A stretch of 8,490 bases of DNA from JBOGFC01 sp050742155 (GTDB taxonomy: Bacteria; Actinomycetota; Acidimicrobiia; Spongiisociales; JALYHC01), in NCBI GenBank assembly GCA_050742155.1, contig JBOGFC010000137.1, forward strand, positions 1 through 8,490. The letters are read 5' to 3'. The notes under the pieces were generated by a model. It had not been told where the DNA came from. It worked only from the letters and a program-made list of their open reading frames with translations, and made no database searches. Position numbers and translations under genes: made by a program. Shown piece after piece: positions 1 to 5,561 of this stretch; position 1 is the stretch's first letter, and the number at the start of each line of letters is the position of its first letter.

Positions 1-637
1 GTCCCGGAGCGACCGTGTTCGCCGGGCAAGGAGCAAATACGGCGGCGGTCAAATCCACGAGTCGCGTGCCGGAAAGTGGGGCCTCTCCATCGACGGCGAT
101 GAAGCACACCACGAGATCAGCTGCGACCAAGTTTCCCGCCTGCGTCGAAGCGTTGATCACCAGAAAGCCGTCCTTAGGGGCAGCGATCGGCGTACTGACT
201 AAGACGGCGGTGTTCGCCCCCGACAGGTCCGTCTCGTCGCTGCGCGCCGGTGCCACCCGAGTGAGTCCATTGGCGTGGAAACCGTCGAGCTGGTCGGCCT
301 GGGTGGCGTTCTGAGCCTGGGTGGCGTTCTGAGCGGTCTTGGCATTAACGACCGGGGTCTTGCCGGGCCCGAGAGCTCCCAGCCGGTTCATGAAGGCGGC
401 CATCTGCTCCCTGGTCACAAAATCTCCCGGGCAGTACTCTGTATTGTTCGGTGGGTTGCAGCCCCTGGTCACCCCGGCGTCGGCGATAGCACTGATGTCA
501 TCGTGGAAGACGTTGGAGTCGGACACGTCGTTGAACCGGTGCCCGGCCATGACGACCGTCGGGGTGATGACCAGCACTGCGATCGCCGTCAGACTTGCGA
601 ACCGCATCAAACGGCGTGGCGTTCGGGGTTGGTACAT
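1..637 (-). CDS. Secreted single-SLH-repeat surface protein, C-terminus cut by window edge
   Basis: The reading frame opens at ATG 637-635 behind a strong Shine-Dalgarno (GGGAGGAG, ending 2-3 bases before the ATG) and stays open for 212 codons to the left edge, so the stop lies outside the window. Residues 1-31 form a signal peptide (basic start, hydrophobic 14-30, cleavage likely after VMA). Residues 35-88 are one SLH-like repeat with the pair C60/C69 (GCNPP...EYCPGDFVTREQMAAF). A linker PGKTPVVNA (92-100) leads to two tandem copies of QNATQA and then QLDGF. The rest (about 145-212) looks beta-rich (APKDGFLVINAS, VVCFIAVDG). The N-terminal 100 residues closely match the protein at 4223-5065, so the two are paralogs with different C-terminal halves. 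Known of SLH repeats: non-covalent anchoring to wall polysaccharide. A surface role here is inferred; the C-terminal function is unknown. Confidence 0.88.
   Translation of the reverse strand, partial: MYQPRTPRRLMRFASLTAIAVLVITPTVVMAGHRFNDVSDSNVFHDDISAIADAGVTRGCNPPNNTEYCPGDFVTREQMAAFMNRLGALGPGKTPVVNAKTAQNATQAQNATQADQLDGFHANGLTRVAPARSDETDLSGANTAVLVSTPIAAPKDGFLVINASTQAGNLVAADLVVCFIAVDGEAPLSGTRLVDLTAAVFAPCPANTVAPG
297..332. repeat. Tandem 18-bp repeat, two perfect copies
   Basis: The unit gcctgggtggcgttctga occurs at 297-314 and again at 315-332 with no difference. On the minus strand it lies in the linker of the single-SLH protein and encodes the heptad-like stretch QNATQ-AQNATQ-A. A multiple of three keeps the frame, so copy number could change by slippage and alter linker length without breaking the gene. 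Confidence 0.9.
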
Positions 638-673
638 AGCTCCTCCCTTCCGCATGCTGCGAGCAATTGAGCC

Positions 674-694
674 GGGAGGGCAGTGTGCCTTCCC
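674..694. other. Stem-loop in the leader of the 1-637 SLH gene
   Basis: The plus strand reads GGGAGGGCA, loop GTG, TGCCTTCCC: a 9-bp stem (one G.T pair on this strand, one A.C mismatch on the other) with a 3-base loop. It sits 37-57 bases upstream of the SLH start codon, inside the transcript that the predicted promoter would make. It could be a leader structure or a protein binding site; the sequence does not decide. Confidence 0.35.
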
Positions 695-732
695 AAACAC
701 GTTCGACGCCCCCCACTCGGAAAGCCGGGGTC

Positions 733-761
733 TTTGTACCACCCAGAGCAGAACGGATCAA
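733..761 (-). promoter_or_regulatory. Candidate sigma70-type promoter for the 1-637 SLH gene
   Basis: On the minus strand TTGATC (761-756) is followed by exactly 17 bases and then TACAAA (738-733). This is a fair match to TTGACA-N17-TATAAT and points at the SLH gene starting at 637, giving a leader of roughly 90 bases that contains the 674-694 hairpin. It is a pattern match only. Confidence 0.4.
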
Positions 762-795
762 GGATTTCCGCCCTTGCTGCATTGGACATCAAAGA

Positions 796-816
796 GGCTC
801 GGCTATCGGCTGAGCC
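796..816. other. Hairpin in the divergent intergenic region
   Basis: GGCTCGGC, loop TATCG, GCTGAGCC forms an 8-bp stem with one G.T pair. It lies between the divergent starts at 637 (-) and 868 (+), so it cannot be the terminator of either. Read on the minus strand it is followed by TCTTTG, which could be the terminator remnant of a lost gene. The rest of 638-867 shows no gene I can support. Confidence 0.25.
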
Positions 817-867
817 TGACCAATCTCTGCATGGGTGCCGGCGCTAGGCCGTCACAATGCTGCAGCG

Positions 868-1103
868 ATGCTCACTGTGCAGGAAGCCGCGGAGATGACC
901 GACCGGCCGAGCCCCGGGCGATCCGCCGATGGATCAGGGCGGGGAAGCTGCCGCCCCAAGGTTTGCGGCTCCACTTCATGATCGACCCAGCGGACCTGCC
1001 CTCGACCTCCCTCCCGACCTGCCAGCGGCCTGGCGGACCACCACCGGTGAGCCGATGCCCGATGTTGGTCGCGGCAGTGCGGGCTGCACCGTCGGGCCGG
1101 TGA
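868..1103 (+). pseudogene. Excisionase-type HTH antitoxin (VapB-like), frameshifted
   Basis: From ATG 868 the frame reads MLTVQEAAEMTDRPS, typical of the start of the helix-turn-helix (MerR/excisionase-like) antitoxins paired with PIN toxins. It then loses homology. The expected continuation, RAIRRWIRAGKL...MIDPADL, is in another frame beginning near 915 and runs to TGA 1101-1103. The net change is one base lost or two gained around the run CCCCGGG (912-918). Repaired, the protein would be about 78 residues, a normal length for such an antitoxin. Its stop overlaps the GTG start of the PIN gene (GTGA at 1100-1103), the usual antitoxin-toxin coupling. As the sequence stands, an intact antitoxin is not made. 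Family assignment rests on motif recognition; a sequencing error is the main alternative to true decay. Confidence 0.6.
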
Positions 1104-1276
1104 GCCTGGTCGTCGATGCCAGCGCCGCTACCGCCCTCTGCTTCGCCGCCCAGGGATTCGACCTCGTGGAGGACGAGCTTCACTCCCCCGTGCTGGTGTG
1201 GTCCCGAGATCCTGGCGGCCCTTCGCGGGTTGGAGTCGCGAGGAGGGGAGATTTCTTCCCTGATTGTCGGACATAG
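1100..1276 (+). pseudogene. PIN-domain toxin (VapC-like), frameshifted and truncated
   Basis: GTG 1100 opens VSLVVDASAATALCF, the hallmark start of a PIN ribonuclease, with the first acidic metal ligand in VVDAS. The frame continues through EDELHSPVLVWS to about 1204. The next expected piece, EILAALRGLESRGGEISSL, is in another frame from 1206, consistent with one extra base in CCC 1203-1205. Homology stops near 1265 after about 55 residues, where PIN toxins normally have around 130, so the later acidic catalytic residues are missing. The toxin would be inactive even if the frameshift were an artefact, because the deletion to the pyruvyl transferase fragment just downstream is independent of it. 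The overlap with the antitoxin stop (1100-1103) supports the pair being an old VapBC operon. Confidence 0.6.
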
Positions 1277-1534
1277 GCGTCTCCAGGCCGCCTGCGGCAC
1301 CCCTTCGTGGCGGTGGAGTACCGCCCCAAGGTGCGGGACTTCGCCCGCTCGGTGGGCCAGGAGCACCTGGTGGTGCGGAGCGATCAGGCCAGTGGGGAGG
1401 GCCTCCGGGCCCTGGTGACCCGCCTGGAGGACGACTACCGGGAGACCGCCCAGGGGCTGGCCGACCAGGTGACCGGCTACCGGACCTCACTCCGGGCCGC
1501 GACGGCCACCATTCGCGAAGCGCTGAGCGCCTGA
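1277..1534 (+). pseudogene. 3' remnant of a polysaccharide pyruvyl transferase
   Basis: An open frame after TAG 1274-1276 reads GRLRHPFVAVEYRPKVRDFARSVG and ends at TGA 1532-1534. The stretch PFVAVEYRPKVRDF resembles the C-terminal part of the WcaK/CsaB-type polysaccharide pyruvyl transferase family, which moves pyruvate from phosphoenolpyruvate to a sugar as a ketal. Only about 80 residues remain where the family has roughly 300 or more. The only candidate start is GTG 1307, and no Shine-Dalgarno is evident. The fragment abuts the broken PIN gene, so the junction near 1265-1285 looks like a deletion or recombination point. The tail (residues after LVTRLEDDYRE) is probably helical. Neighbouring glycosyltransferase and SLH genes fit an envelope-polysaccharide role for the lost gene. 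A short novel protein from GTG 1307 cannot be excluded. Confidence 0.55.
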
Positions 1535-1537
1535 TCC

Positions 1538-1958
1538 TCAATCCAGGGCGGACCGGGCGATGGCCCTTCGGAGGGCCTCGAAGTCCTCGAGACGCGAATG
1601 GAGGATCTCGACCACTCGCCGGTCGTCGACTCTCTGATAGCCGTGGACGAGGAGGTTGCGGAAGCGGGCCATGTCTCCGAGCGGGGCGGCGAGATCCTCC
1701 GGCAGGTACCCGGACTCCGCAAGGACGAGGAAGACGTCCGCATAGTCACGGGGCGCCCGAAGGAGTTCTGACGCCACGATGTGGTGACCGGCGTCGATAC
1801 ACGCTTCGATGGCCACCACGAACCGATACTTGAGGGCGGCAACGGCGTCCGGATCGGCCAAGAGGTCCTCGGAGGAGCGCTCCGCTAATCGCCGAAGATG
1901 CGAAGCCTCGTCACTGAGCCGCTCGAGCAGGGGCGCGAAGCCGTTCCGGATCGACCAT
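1538..1958 (-). pseudogene. hepT: HepT-like toxin (HEPN family) with one-base frameshift
   Basis: ATG 1958-1956 overlaps the stop of the nucleotidyltransferase gene as TGATG and encodes MVDPERLR. Translation would then hit a stop after seven further residues. Removing one base near 1930-1937 (CGC-G-CCCC on the minus strand) restores PLLERLSDEASHLRRL and everything to the TGA at 1540-1538, giving about 139 residues, the usual HepT length. The RNase motif R-x4-H-x-Y is present as RNLLVHGY (about R100, H105, Y107 in the repaired protein). HepT is the toxin of the MntA-HepT type VII system, which MntA silences by AMPylating the tyrosine of this motif. A shorter product could start at TTG 1861 (107 residues, keeping the motif) but would lack the first helix. 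The C-terminus lies 3 bases from the convergent pyruvyl transferase remnant. Confidence 0.75.
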
Positions 1959-2383
1959 CAGCGGCGCCCCTCGGCAATTGCCTGGAGGAGCGCCTGGTCG
2001 ATGGAGAGAGCGTGGATCTCGAAGTCGAGGAACTGTCGGCGTGTGATCGACTCGAACCTCACCCGCCGCGGCTCGTCGCGCGAGTAAATCACCTTCCGCT
2101 GCTGAAGCACGCGACCCTGAAAACGGAGTGGGGCCTCGTTGAGGATCACCACCTCGATGTGCCCTAGCCGGGCGGCTCTGGACAACTCGTCCGCCAACCT
2201 CAGGGAGAGCTCGGGGTAATCCTCCTCTGACACCGCGGGCTCGACGAACACCGCCACGTCCACGTCGCTGTCCGGCCGGGTCTCCCCCTCGGCCTGGGAG
2301 CCGAACAGGTAGGCGAACAACACCGGCTGCGGCTCGAAGGCCAGCTCCGCTCCCTGCCTGAGGTTGTCCAGTATCTGGCTCAC
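1958..2383 (-). CDS. mntA: MntA-like minimal nucleotidyltransferase antitoxin
   Basis: A 141-residue protein starting at GTG 2383-2381. It carries the signature G-S-x10-D-x-D (G28, S29, D40, D42, within LFGSQAEGETRPDSDVDVAVF) of minimal nucleotidyltransferases. Known of the family: MntA uses ATP to AMPylate the tyrosine in HepT's R-x4-H-x-Y motif and so neutralises this RNase. The stop (TGA 1960-1958) overlaps the HepT start, so the two were translationally coupled. The gene itself looks intact while HepT is frameshifted, the expected direction of decay because an antitoxin without its toxin is harmless. No clear Shine-Dalgarno precedes the GTG, so it may be leaderless or initiate weakly. It diverges from the glycosyltransferase across 81 bases. 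Confidence 0.85.
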   Translation of the reverse strand: MSQILDNLRQGAELAFEPQPVLFAYLFGSQAEGETRPDSDVDVAVFVEPAVSEEDYPELSLRLADELSRAARLGHIEVVILNEAPLRFQGRVLQQRKVIYSRDEPRRVRFESITRRQFLDFEIHALSIDQALLQAIAEGRR

Positions 2384-2464
2384 AGGCAGAGGTTACAAGC
2401 GAGTGGTCTCCCCAACCGGCCGCCCGGCTACTGTGGCGGCCCGAGCCCGAGCGGAGCCACCCCG

Positions 2465-3889
2465 GTGAACGTGTGCATGCTGGTCAAGAACTCCTTCGAG
2501 TACGACGCCCGCGTCACCAAGGAGGCCAAGGCCCTCATCGAGGCCGGCCACCAAGTGACGGTGGTGGCCATCCACGTCCCGCTGGTGACCAAGGAGCGGG
2601 AGGTGACCCCGGAGGGCATCCAGGTGGTCCGGGTGAGCCGCCTGCAGTTCGGCCTGGCCGCCCTCAACCGGCTGGCGGCCCGGGGGGCGGCCCACGTCGA
2701 ACGCCGCCACACCCGCCTGACCGGCCGGCCCATCGACCGCCATCGGGCCGAGAAGCTGGGGGTGCTGCAGCCGGCCTCCACCTCCACCCCCGGTGCCCAC
2801 GTCCCGGTGGTCATCCCCGAGGAGGAGCCCCCCGCCGTCCCGCCCTCCCCTCTCCGCCGGGCCTGGGGGTCGGTGTCCACCGCCACCTTGCGGGGCCTGT
2901 TCCGGCTGGCCCAGGCCGGCTACCGGTCGGTGCGCTTCCTGGTGGGCCGCCAGGGCCTGGCCGTCAAGACCTGGGCCATCAACCGTCGGTTCCTGGAGGC
3001 GGCCCTGGCCACCGGAGCCGACGTCTACCACGCTCACGACCTCAACACCCTCTACGTGGGCACCCTCTGCAAGCGCAAGACCGGGGCCAAGCTGGTGTAC
3101 GACTCCCACGAGCTGGCCACCGGCCGCAACCGGATGGGCCCCCTGTGGCGGGCCTGGTGCTCCTACTGGGAGGGAAGGGGCATCCCCCAGGCCGATGCGG
3201 TGATCATGGCCTCCCCCGGTTATGCCCACCACGCCGCCCGGCGCTACCGCATCCCCACCCCCACGGTGGTGCGCAACGTCCCGGAGCGCATGGAGCCCGA
3301 TCCGCGTTGGGACCTGCGGGCCAAGCTGGGCATCCCGGCCCACCAACGGGTGCTGGTCTACCAGGGCTCCATCCAGGAGAACCGGGGCATCGAGCAGACC
3401 ATCGAGGCGGTCACCCGGCTGGAGGACTGCGTGCTGGTGGTGATCGGCTATGGCTACCACCGCCCGGCCCTGGAGGCCCTGGTCCGGGAGCGGGGCCTGG
3501 AGAAGTCGGTGCGCTTCTTCGGGCCGGTCCCCAACGACCTGCTCATCTCCTACACCGCCTCGGGGGAGGTGGGGATGTGCCCCATCATCAACTCCTCCCT
3601 CTCCTACTACCACTCGCTCCCCAACAAGCTCTACGAGTATTTGATGGCCGGGGTGCCGATAGTGGCCTCCGACTTCCCGGAGATGGGGGGGCTGGTGCGA
3701 GAGGAGCAGGTGGGCGAGGTGTGCGATCCCTCCGACCCGGTCTCCATCGCCGAGGCAGTCCGCAGGGTGATCGATGATCCCGAGGCGGCCGCCCGCTACC
3801 GGGAGAACGCCCGCGAGGCGGTGGACCGGTACAACTGGTCGGCCGAGCGCCAGAGACTGCTCGAGGTCTACCAGGACCTGGGCCGCTAG
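2465..3889 (+). CDS. Glycosyltransferase family 4 (GT-B fold)
   Basis: The 474-residue protein begins at GTG 2465 with GGAG eight bases upstream; ATG 2477 is a less likely start because it would remove the first strand (NVCMLVKNSFEYDARVTKEA), which is typical of GT4 N-termini. Further marks are HAHDLNTLY (189-197), VYDSHEL (211-217), QGSIQENRGIEQTI (300-313) and the nucleotide-sugar region LPNKLYEYLMAGVPIVASD (385-403). These fit a retaining GT-B enzyme using an NDP-sugar. Residues about 70-160 hold a basic and then proline-rich insert (PEEEPPAVPPSP) between the two halves of the N-terminal Rossmann domain, longer than usual. No membrane segment is evident, so it probably acts at the cytoplasmic face. 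Donor and acceptor cannot be read from the sequence. The pyruvyl transferase remnant nearby suggests an envelope polysaccharide. The gene stands alone in its orientation, with long spacers on both sides. Confidence 0.9.
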   Translation: MNVCMLVKNSFEYDARVTKEAKALIEAGHQVTVVAIHVPLVTKEREVTPEGIQVVRVSRLQFGLAALNRLAARGAAHVERRHTRLTGRPIDRHRAEKLGVLQPASTSTPGAHVPVVIPEEEPPAVPPSPLRRAWGSVSTATLRGLFRLAQAGYRSVRFLVGRQGLAVKTWAINRRFLEAALATGADVYHAHDLNTLYVGTLCKRKTGAKLVYDSHELATGRNRMGPLWRAWCSYWEGRGIPQADAVIMASPGYAHHAARRYRIPTPTVVRNVPERMEPDPRWDLRAKLGIPAHQRVLVYQGSIQENRGIEQTIEAVTRLEDCVLVVIGYGYHRPALEALVRERGLEKSVRFFGPVPNDLLISYTASGEVGMCPIINSSLSYYHSLPNKLYEYLMAGVPIVASDFPEMGGLVREEQVGEVCDPSDPVSIAEAVRRVIDDPEAAARYRENAREAVDRYNWSAERQRLLEVYQDLGR

Positions 3890-4139
3890 CAGCAACGGCG
3901 TACGGCCCTTTCCGCCTATCCGGAGAGCTCTTCCTCCACCACCGACCCAGCTATCCCTTCTGCCTGTTTCCGGCGCCGTTCGAGGACGGCTCAGAACCAC
4001 ACTCCCACCAGGCCGAAACCCCCAAGTCAAGGTTCGCCGGCTCACTTGCCGCGCGGCAACGGGCACACACGCAGACCGCTCCGAACGGCAGGTACCGCTC
4101 GATATCGCTTGACCGTACGGCAGACGAAAAACTGGGCGG
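3890..4139. other. Intergenic stretch without a supported gene
   Basis: Nothing here reads as a gene. The frames crossing it have no recognisable protein and no ribosome site. A short stem GCCGT-tcgagg-ACGGC near 3976 is a weak candidate terminator for the glycosyltransferase and lacks a T run. At 4046-4059 there is a 14-bp perfect palindrome (TTGCCGCGCGGCAA), and smaller palindromes follow: GGTACC (4091), CGATATCG (4100) and CCGTACGG (4113). They may be protein binding sites upstream of the SLH gene. Confidence 0.4.
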
Positions 4140-4165
4140 CGCGATCACCGTCGATCGCGTAGGGT
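4140..4165 (+). promoter_or_regulatory. Candidate operator and -10 element before the 4223 SLH gene
   Basis: An inverted repeat with 7-bp perfect arms (CGCGATC at 4140-4146 and GATCGCG at 4153-4159, 6-base spacer) sits directly against TAGGGT (4160-4165), a plausible actinobacterial -10 (TAnnnT). There is no convincing -35 at 17 bases. If the -10 is real, the transcript starts near 4172 and the inverted repeat covers the core promoter, as an operator would. This is inference from position and symmetry. Confidence 0.35.
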
Positions 4166-4175
4166 CTCCGCATGT

Positions 4176-4196
4176 CCGCCGCTACAGGTGCGGCGG
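4176..4196 (+). other. Hairpin at the predicted 5' end of the SLH mRNA
   Basis: CCGCCGC (4176-4182), loop TACAGGT, GCGGCGG (4190-4196) is a perfect 7-bp GC stem. It lies just upstream of the Shine-Dalgarno AAGGGAG (4207-4213) and close to the inferred transcription start, where it could protect the mRNA 5' end or tune translation. Confidence 0.35.
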
Positions 4197-4222
4197 CACG
4201 AGCCCGAAGGGAGTGGCTAATC

Positions 4223-5065
4223 ATGGGCGAATCCTCATCGCCGCGCCGGCGCTGGACGAAGGTCCTGGTCGGCTTGATCGTCGTCGCCGCCGTGGCGGCC
4301 CCGGCTGCCGTCTGGGCCGGTCACCGCTTCACCGACGTGCCCGACACCAACATCTTCCACGACGACATCTCCGCCATCGCCGACGCCGGGGTCACCATCG
4401 GCTGCAACCCCCCGGCCAACGATGAGTATTGCCCCGGGGACTTCGTCACCCGAGAGCAGATGGCCGCCTTCATGAACCGTTTGGGCGCCCTCGCACCCGG
4501 CAAGACTCCGGTGGTCAACGCGGCCCAGCTGGAGGGGCAAGACGGTGTGGCCTACTCGAACCCCATCAACGGAACGGCTTGCGAGTTCGGTGACTGCCCC
4601 GACGGGGCGGCGTTGGAGATCATCCCGGTACTGTCACTGGAAGTGGACGCGCCGGCTGCCGGCGTGCTGCAGATCTCCTACCTGTTGCAAGCGGCCATCA
4701 GCCCCGCGTCAGGAGACTTGGTCCAGGCCTGGGTGGCTCTCGACCAGACAGACAACCAAGGGTGCGGTGGATGGTTCTTCGCCCCGGTCAATCCGGTGCT
4801 TGGCACCTATGGTGCCAGCGAGCTGGATGGCACCATCAACTTCACCACTTTGAGTGGAGCTGCGGCCGTCGAAGTTTCGTCTGGCTCGCACACTCTGGTG
4901 CTCTGTGGCCTAGGAGGGGCCGCCCTGGACACGCAGGTCGGGTCGTTGACCACAATCTGGTCCCAGACGGGCTCCGGCGTCGCCGCCGCGGCGACATCCT
5001 CTGCGAGCGAGGGGGAGCTGGCTCCGCTGCAGGAGAGCCTGGGGGATGTGGAACCCGAGCAGTAG
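4223..5065 (+). CDS. Secreted single-SLH-repeat surface protein
   Basis: I start this 280-residue protein at ATG 4223, nine bases after AAGGGAG (4207-4213). An in-frame ATG at 4172 would add 17 residues without a ribosome site and would put the GC hairpin inside the gene. Residues 1-32 are a signal peptide (RRR, hydrophobic 14-31, cleavage after VWA). Residues 33-90 are one SLH-like repeat with C61 and C70 (TIGCNPP...EYCPGDFVTREQMAAF), nearly the same as in the protein at 1-637, as is the linker PGKTPVVNA (92-100). The remaining 180 residues look like an all-beta domain (LEVDAPAAGVLQISY, VEVSSGSHTLVLCG) with four more cysteines and an acidic tail. A surface or S-layer-associated role is inferred; the C-terminal ligand is unknown. 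A strong hairpin terminator follows 39 bases after the stop. Confidence 0.88.
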   Translation: MGESSSPRRRWTKVLVGLIVVAAVAAPAAVWAGHRFTDVPDTNIFHDDISAIADAGVTIGCNPPANDEYCPGDFVTREQMAAFMNRLGALAPGKTPVVNAAQLEGQDGVAYSNPINGTACEFGDCPDGAALEIIPVLSLEVDAPAAGVLQISYLLQAAISPASGDLVQAWVALDQTDNQGCGGWFFAPVNPVLGTYGASELDGTINFTTLSGAAAVEVSSGSHTLVLCGLGGAALDTQVGSLTTIWSQTGSGVAAAATSSASEGELAPLQESLGDVEPEQ

Positions 5066-5103
5066 CAGCTGAGACCTCAGTCGTCCGCATTTCTGCACTG
5101 ATT

Positions 5104-5134
5104 GCGGCGGGGATCTTTCACAGATCCCCGCCGC
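5104..5134. terminator. Perfect 13-bp hairpin terminator, probably bidirectional
   Basis: Arms GCGGCGGGGATCT (5104-5116) and AGATCCCCGCCGC (5122-5134) are fully complementary with a 5-base loop TTCAC. It stands between the end of the plus-strand SLH gene (5065) and the end of the minus-strand zinc-ribbon gene (5178), the right place to stop both transcripts. No long T run follows on either strand (TTC on plus, AAT on minus), common in GC-rich actinobacteria. Confidence 0.75.
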
Positions 5135-5177
5135 TTCATATCGTGGGTCGGAGCGAGCGCTTCCCGTTGCCAGCGCG

Positions 5178-5519
5178 CTAAGGGATCGCGCCGCAGCGCG
5201 GGCAGGCCTCGAACTCGGGATGGCTGGCCGCCCCGCAGGCGGGACAGGCCCAGGTGTCCGGTCGGAGCGGAGCTCGCTTCACCCAGGCCAGGGGGAGGAA
5301 GATCACCAGAGCCGGCAAGAGCCCCGGCACTACCACCAGGGTGGCTACCGCCAGGGCGGCGGCCACCAGCCACCAGAGCCGGGGGCTGGTCCACCAAGGG
5401 GGAGACCAGGAGCGATCCGGGTGAAAGGACCCCAGCAGGGAGAGCACCACCCCCGCCCCGGCCAGCATGAACAGGGTGGGCAGCAGCCACAAGGCGACCA
5501 GGTCGTGGGGAGTGACCAC
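5178..5519 (-). CDS. Small membrane protein with C-terminal zinc ribbon
   Basis: A 113-residue protein from GTG 5519-5517. Residues 7-29 form one hydrophobic segment and 48-80 a longer one that may cross once or hairpin at P65. The C-terminal 25 residues hold two knuckles, CPAC (C92, C95) and CPRC (C106, C109), spaced as in a rubredoxin-like or zinc-ribbon fold, with WACPACGA resembling zinc ribbons that end bacterial membrane proteins. I do not recognise a named family. A cytoplasmic zinc ribbon on a membrane anchor is the simplest reading. It follows the M23-SLH gene by 42 bases on the same strand and may be cotranscribed, ending at the shared terminator. The start is uncertain because only a weak GGGTGG lies upstream. 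Confidence 0.75.
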   Translation of the reverse strand: MVTPHDLVALWLLPTLFMLAGAGVVLSLLGSFHPDRSWSPPWWTSPRLWWLVAAALAVATLVVVPGLLPALVIFLPLAWVKRAPLRPDTWACPACGAASHPEFEACPRCGAIP

Positions 5520-5561
5520 CCACCCAGCCTACGAGCGGGACGCGGTAAGGAAACCCGGCGC

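Noticed and set aside
339..1103. 254-codon plus-strand open frame as one gene
   Set aside because: Its first part is antisense to the SLH gene; only the last part (after about 915) carries sense, as the second half of the frameshifted antitoxin.
1264..1833. 189-codon Gly/Pro/Arg-rich plus-strand frame
   Set aside because: Collagen-like composition is a typical artefact of GC-rich DNA; it overlaps the pyruvyl transferase remnant and HepT in other frames.
1900..2460. A new defence system around MntA-HepT
   Set aside because: Both genes belong to a described type VII toxin-antitoxin family, and no further defence genes lie next to them.
2393..4066. Very long minus-strand open frame opposite the glycosyltransferase
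   Set aside because: It is the antisense shadow of a GC-rich gene: composition is dominated by G, H, R, P and V repeats, no domain is recognisable, and the plus-strand GT4 protein has clear motifs.
4172..4222. Upstream ATG of the second SLH gene as the start
   Set aside because: No ribosome site, and the extension MSAATGAAARARREWLI precedes an otherwise ideal signal peptide; ATG 4223 has AAGGGAG at good spacing.
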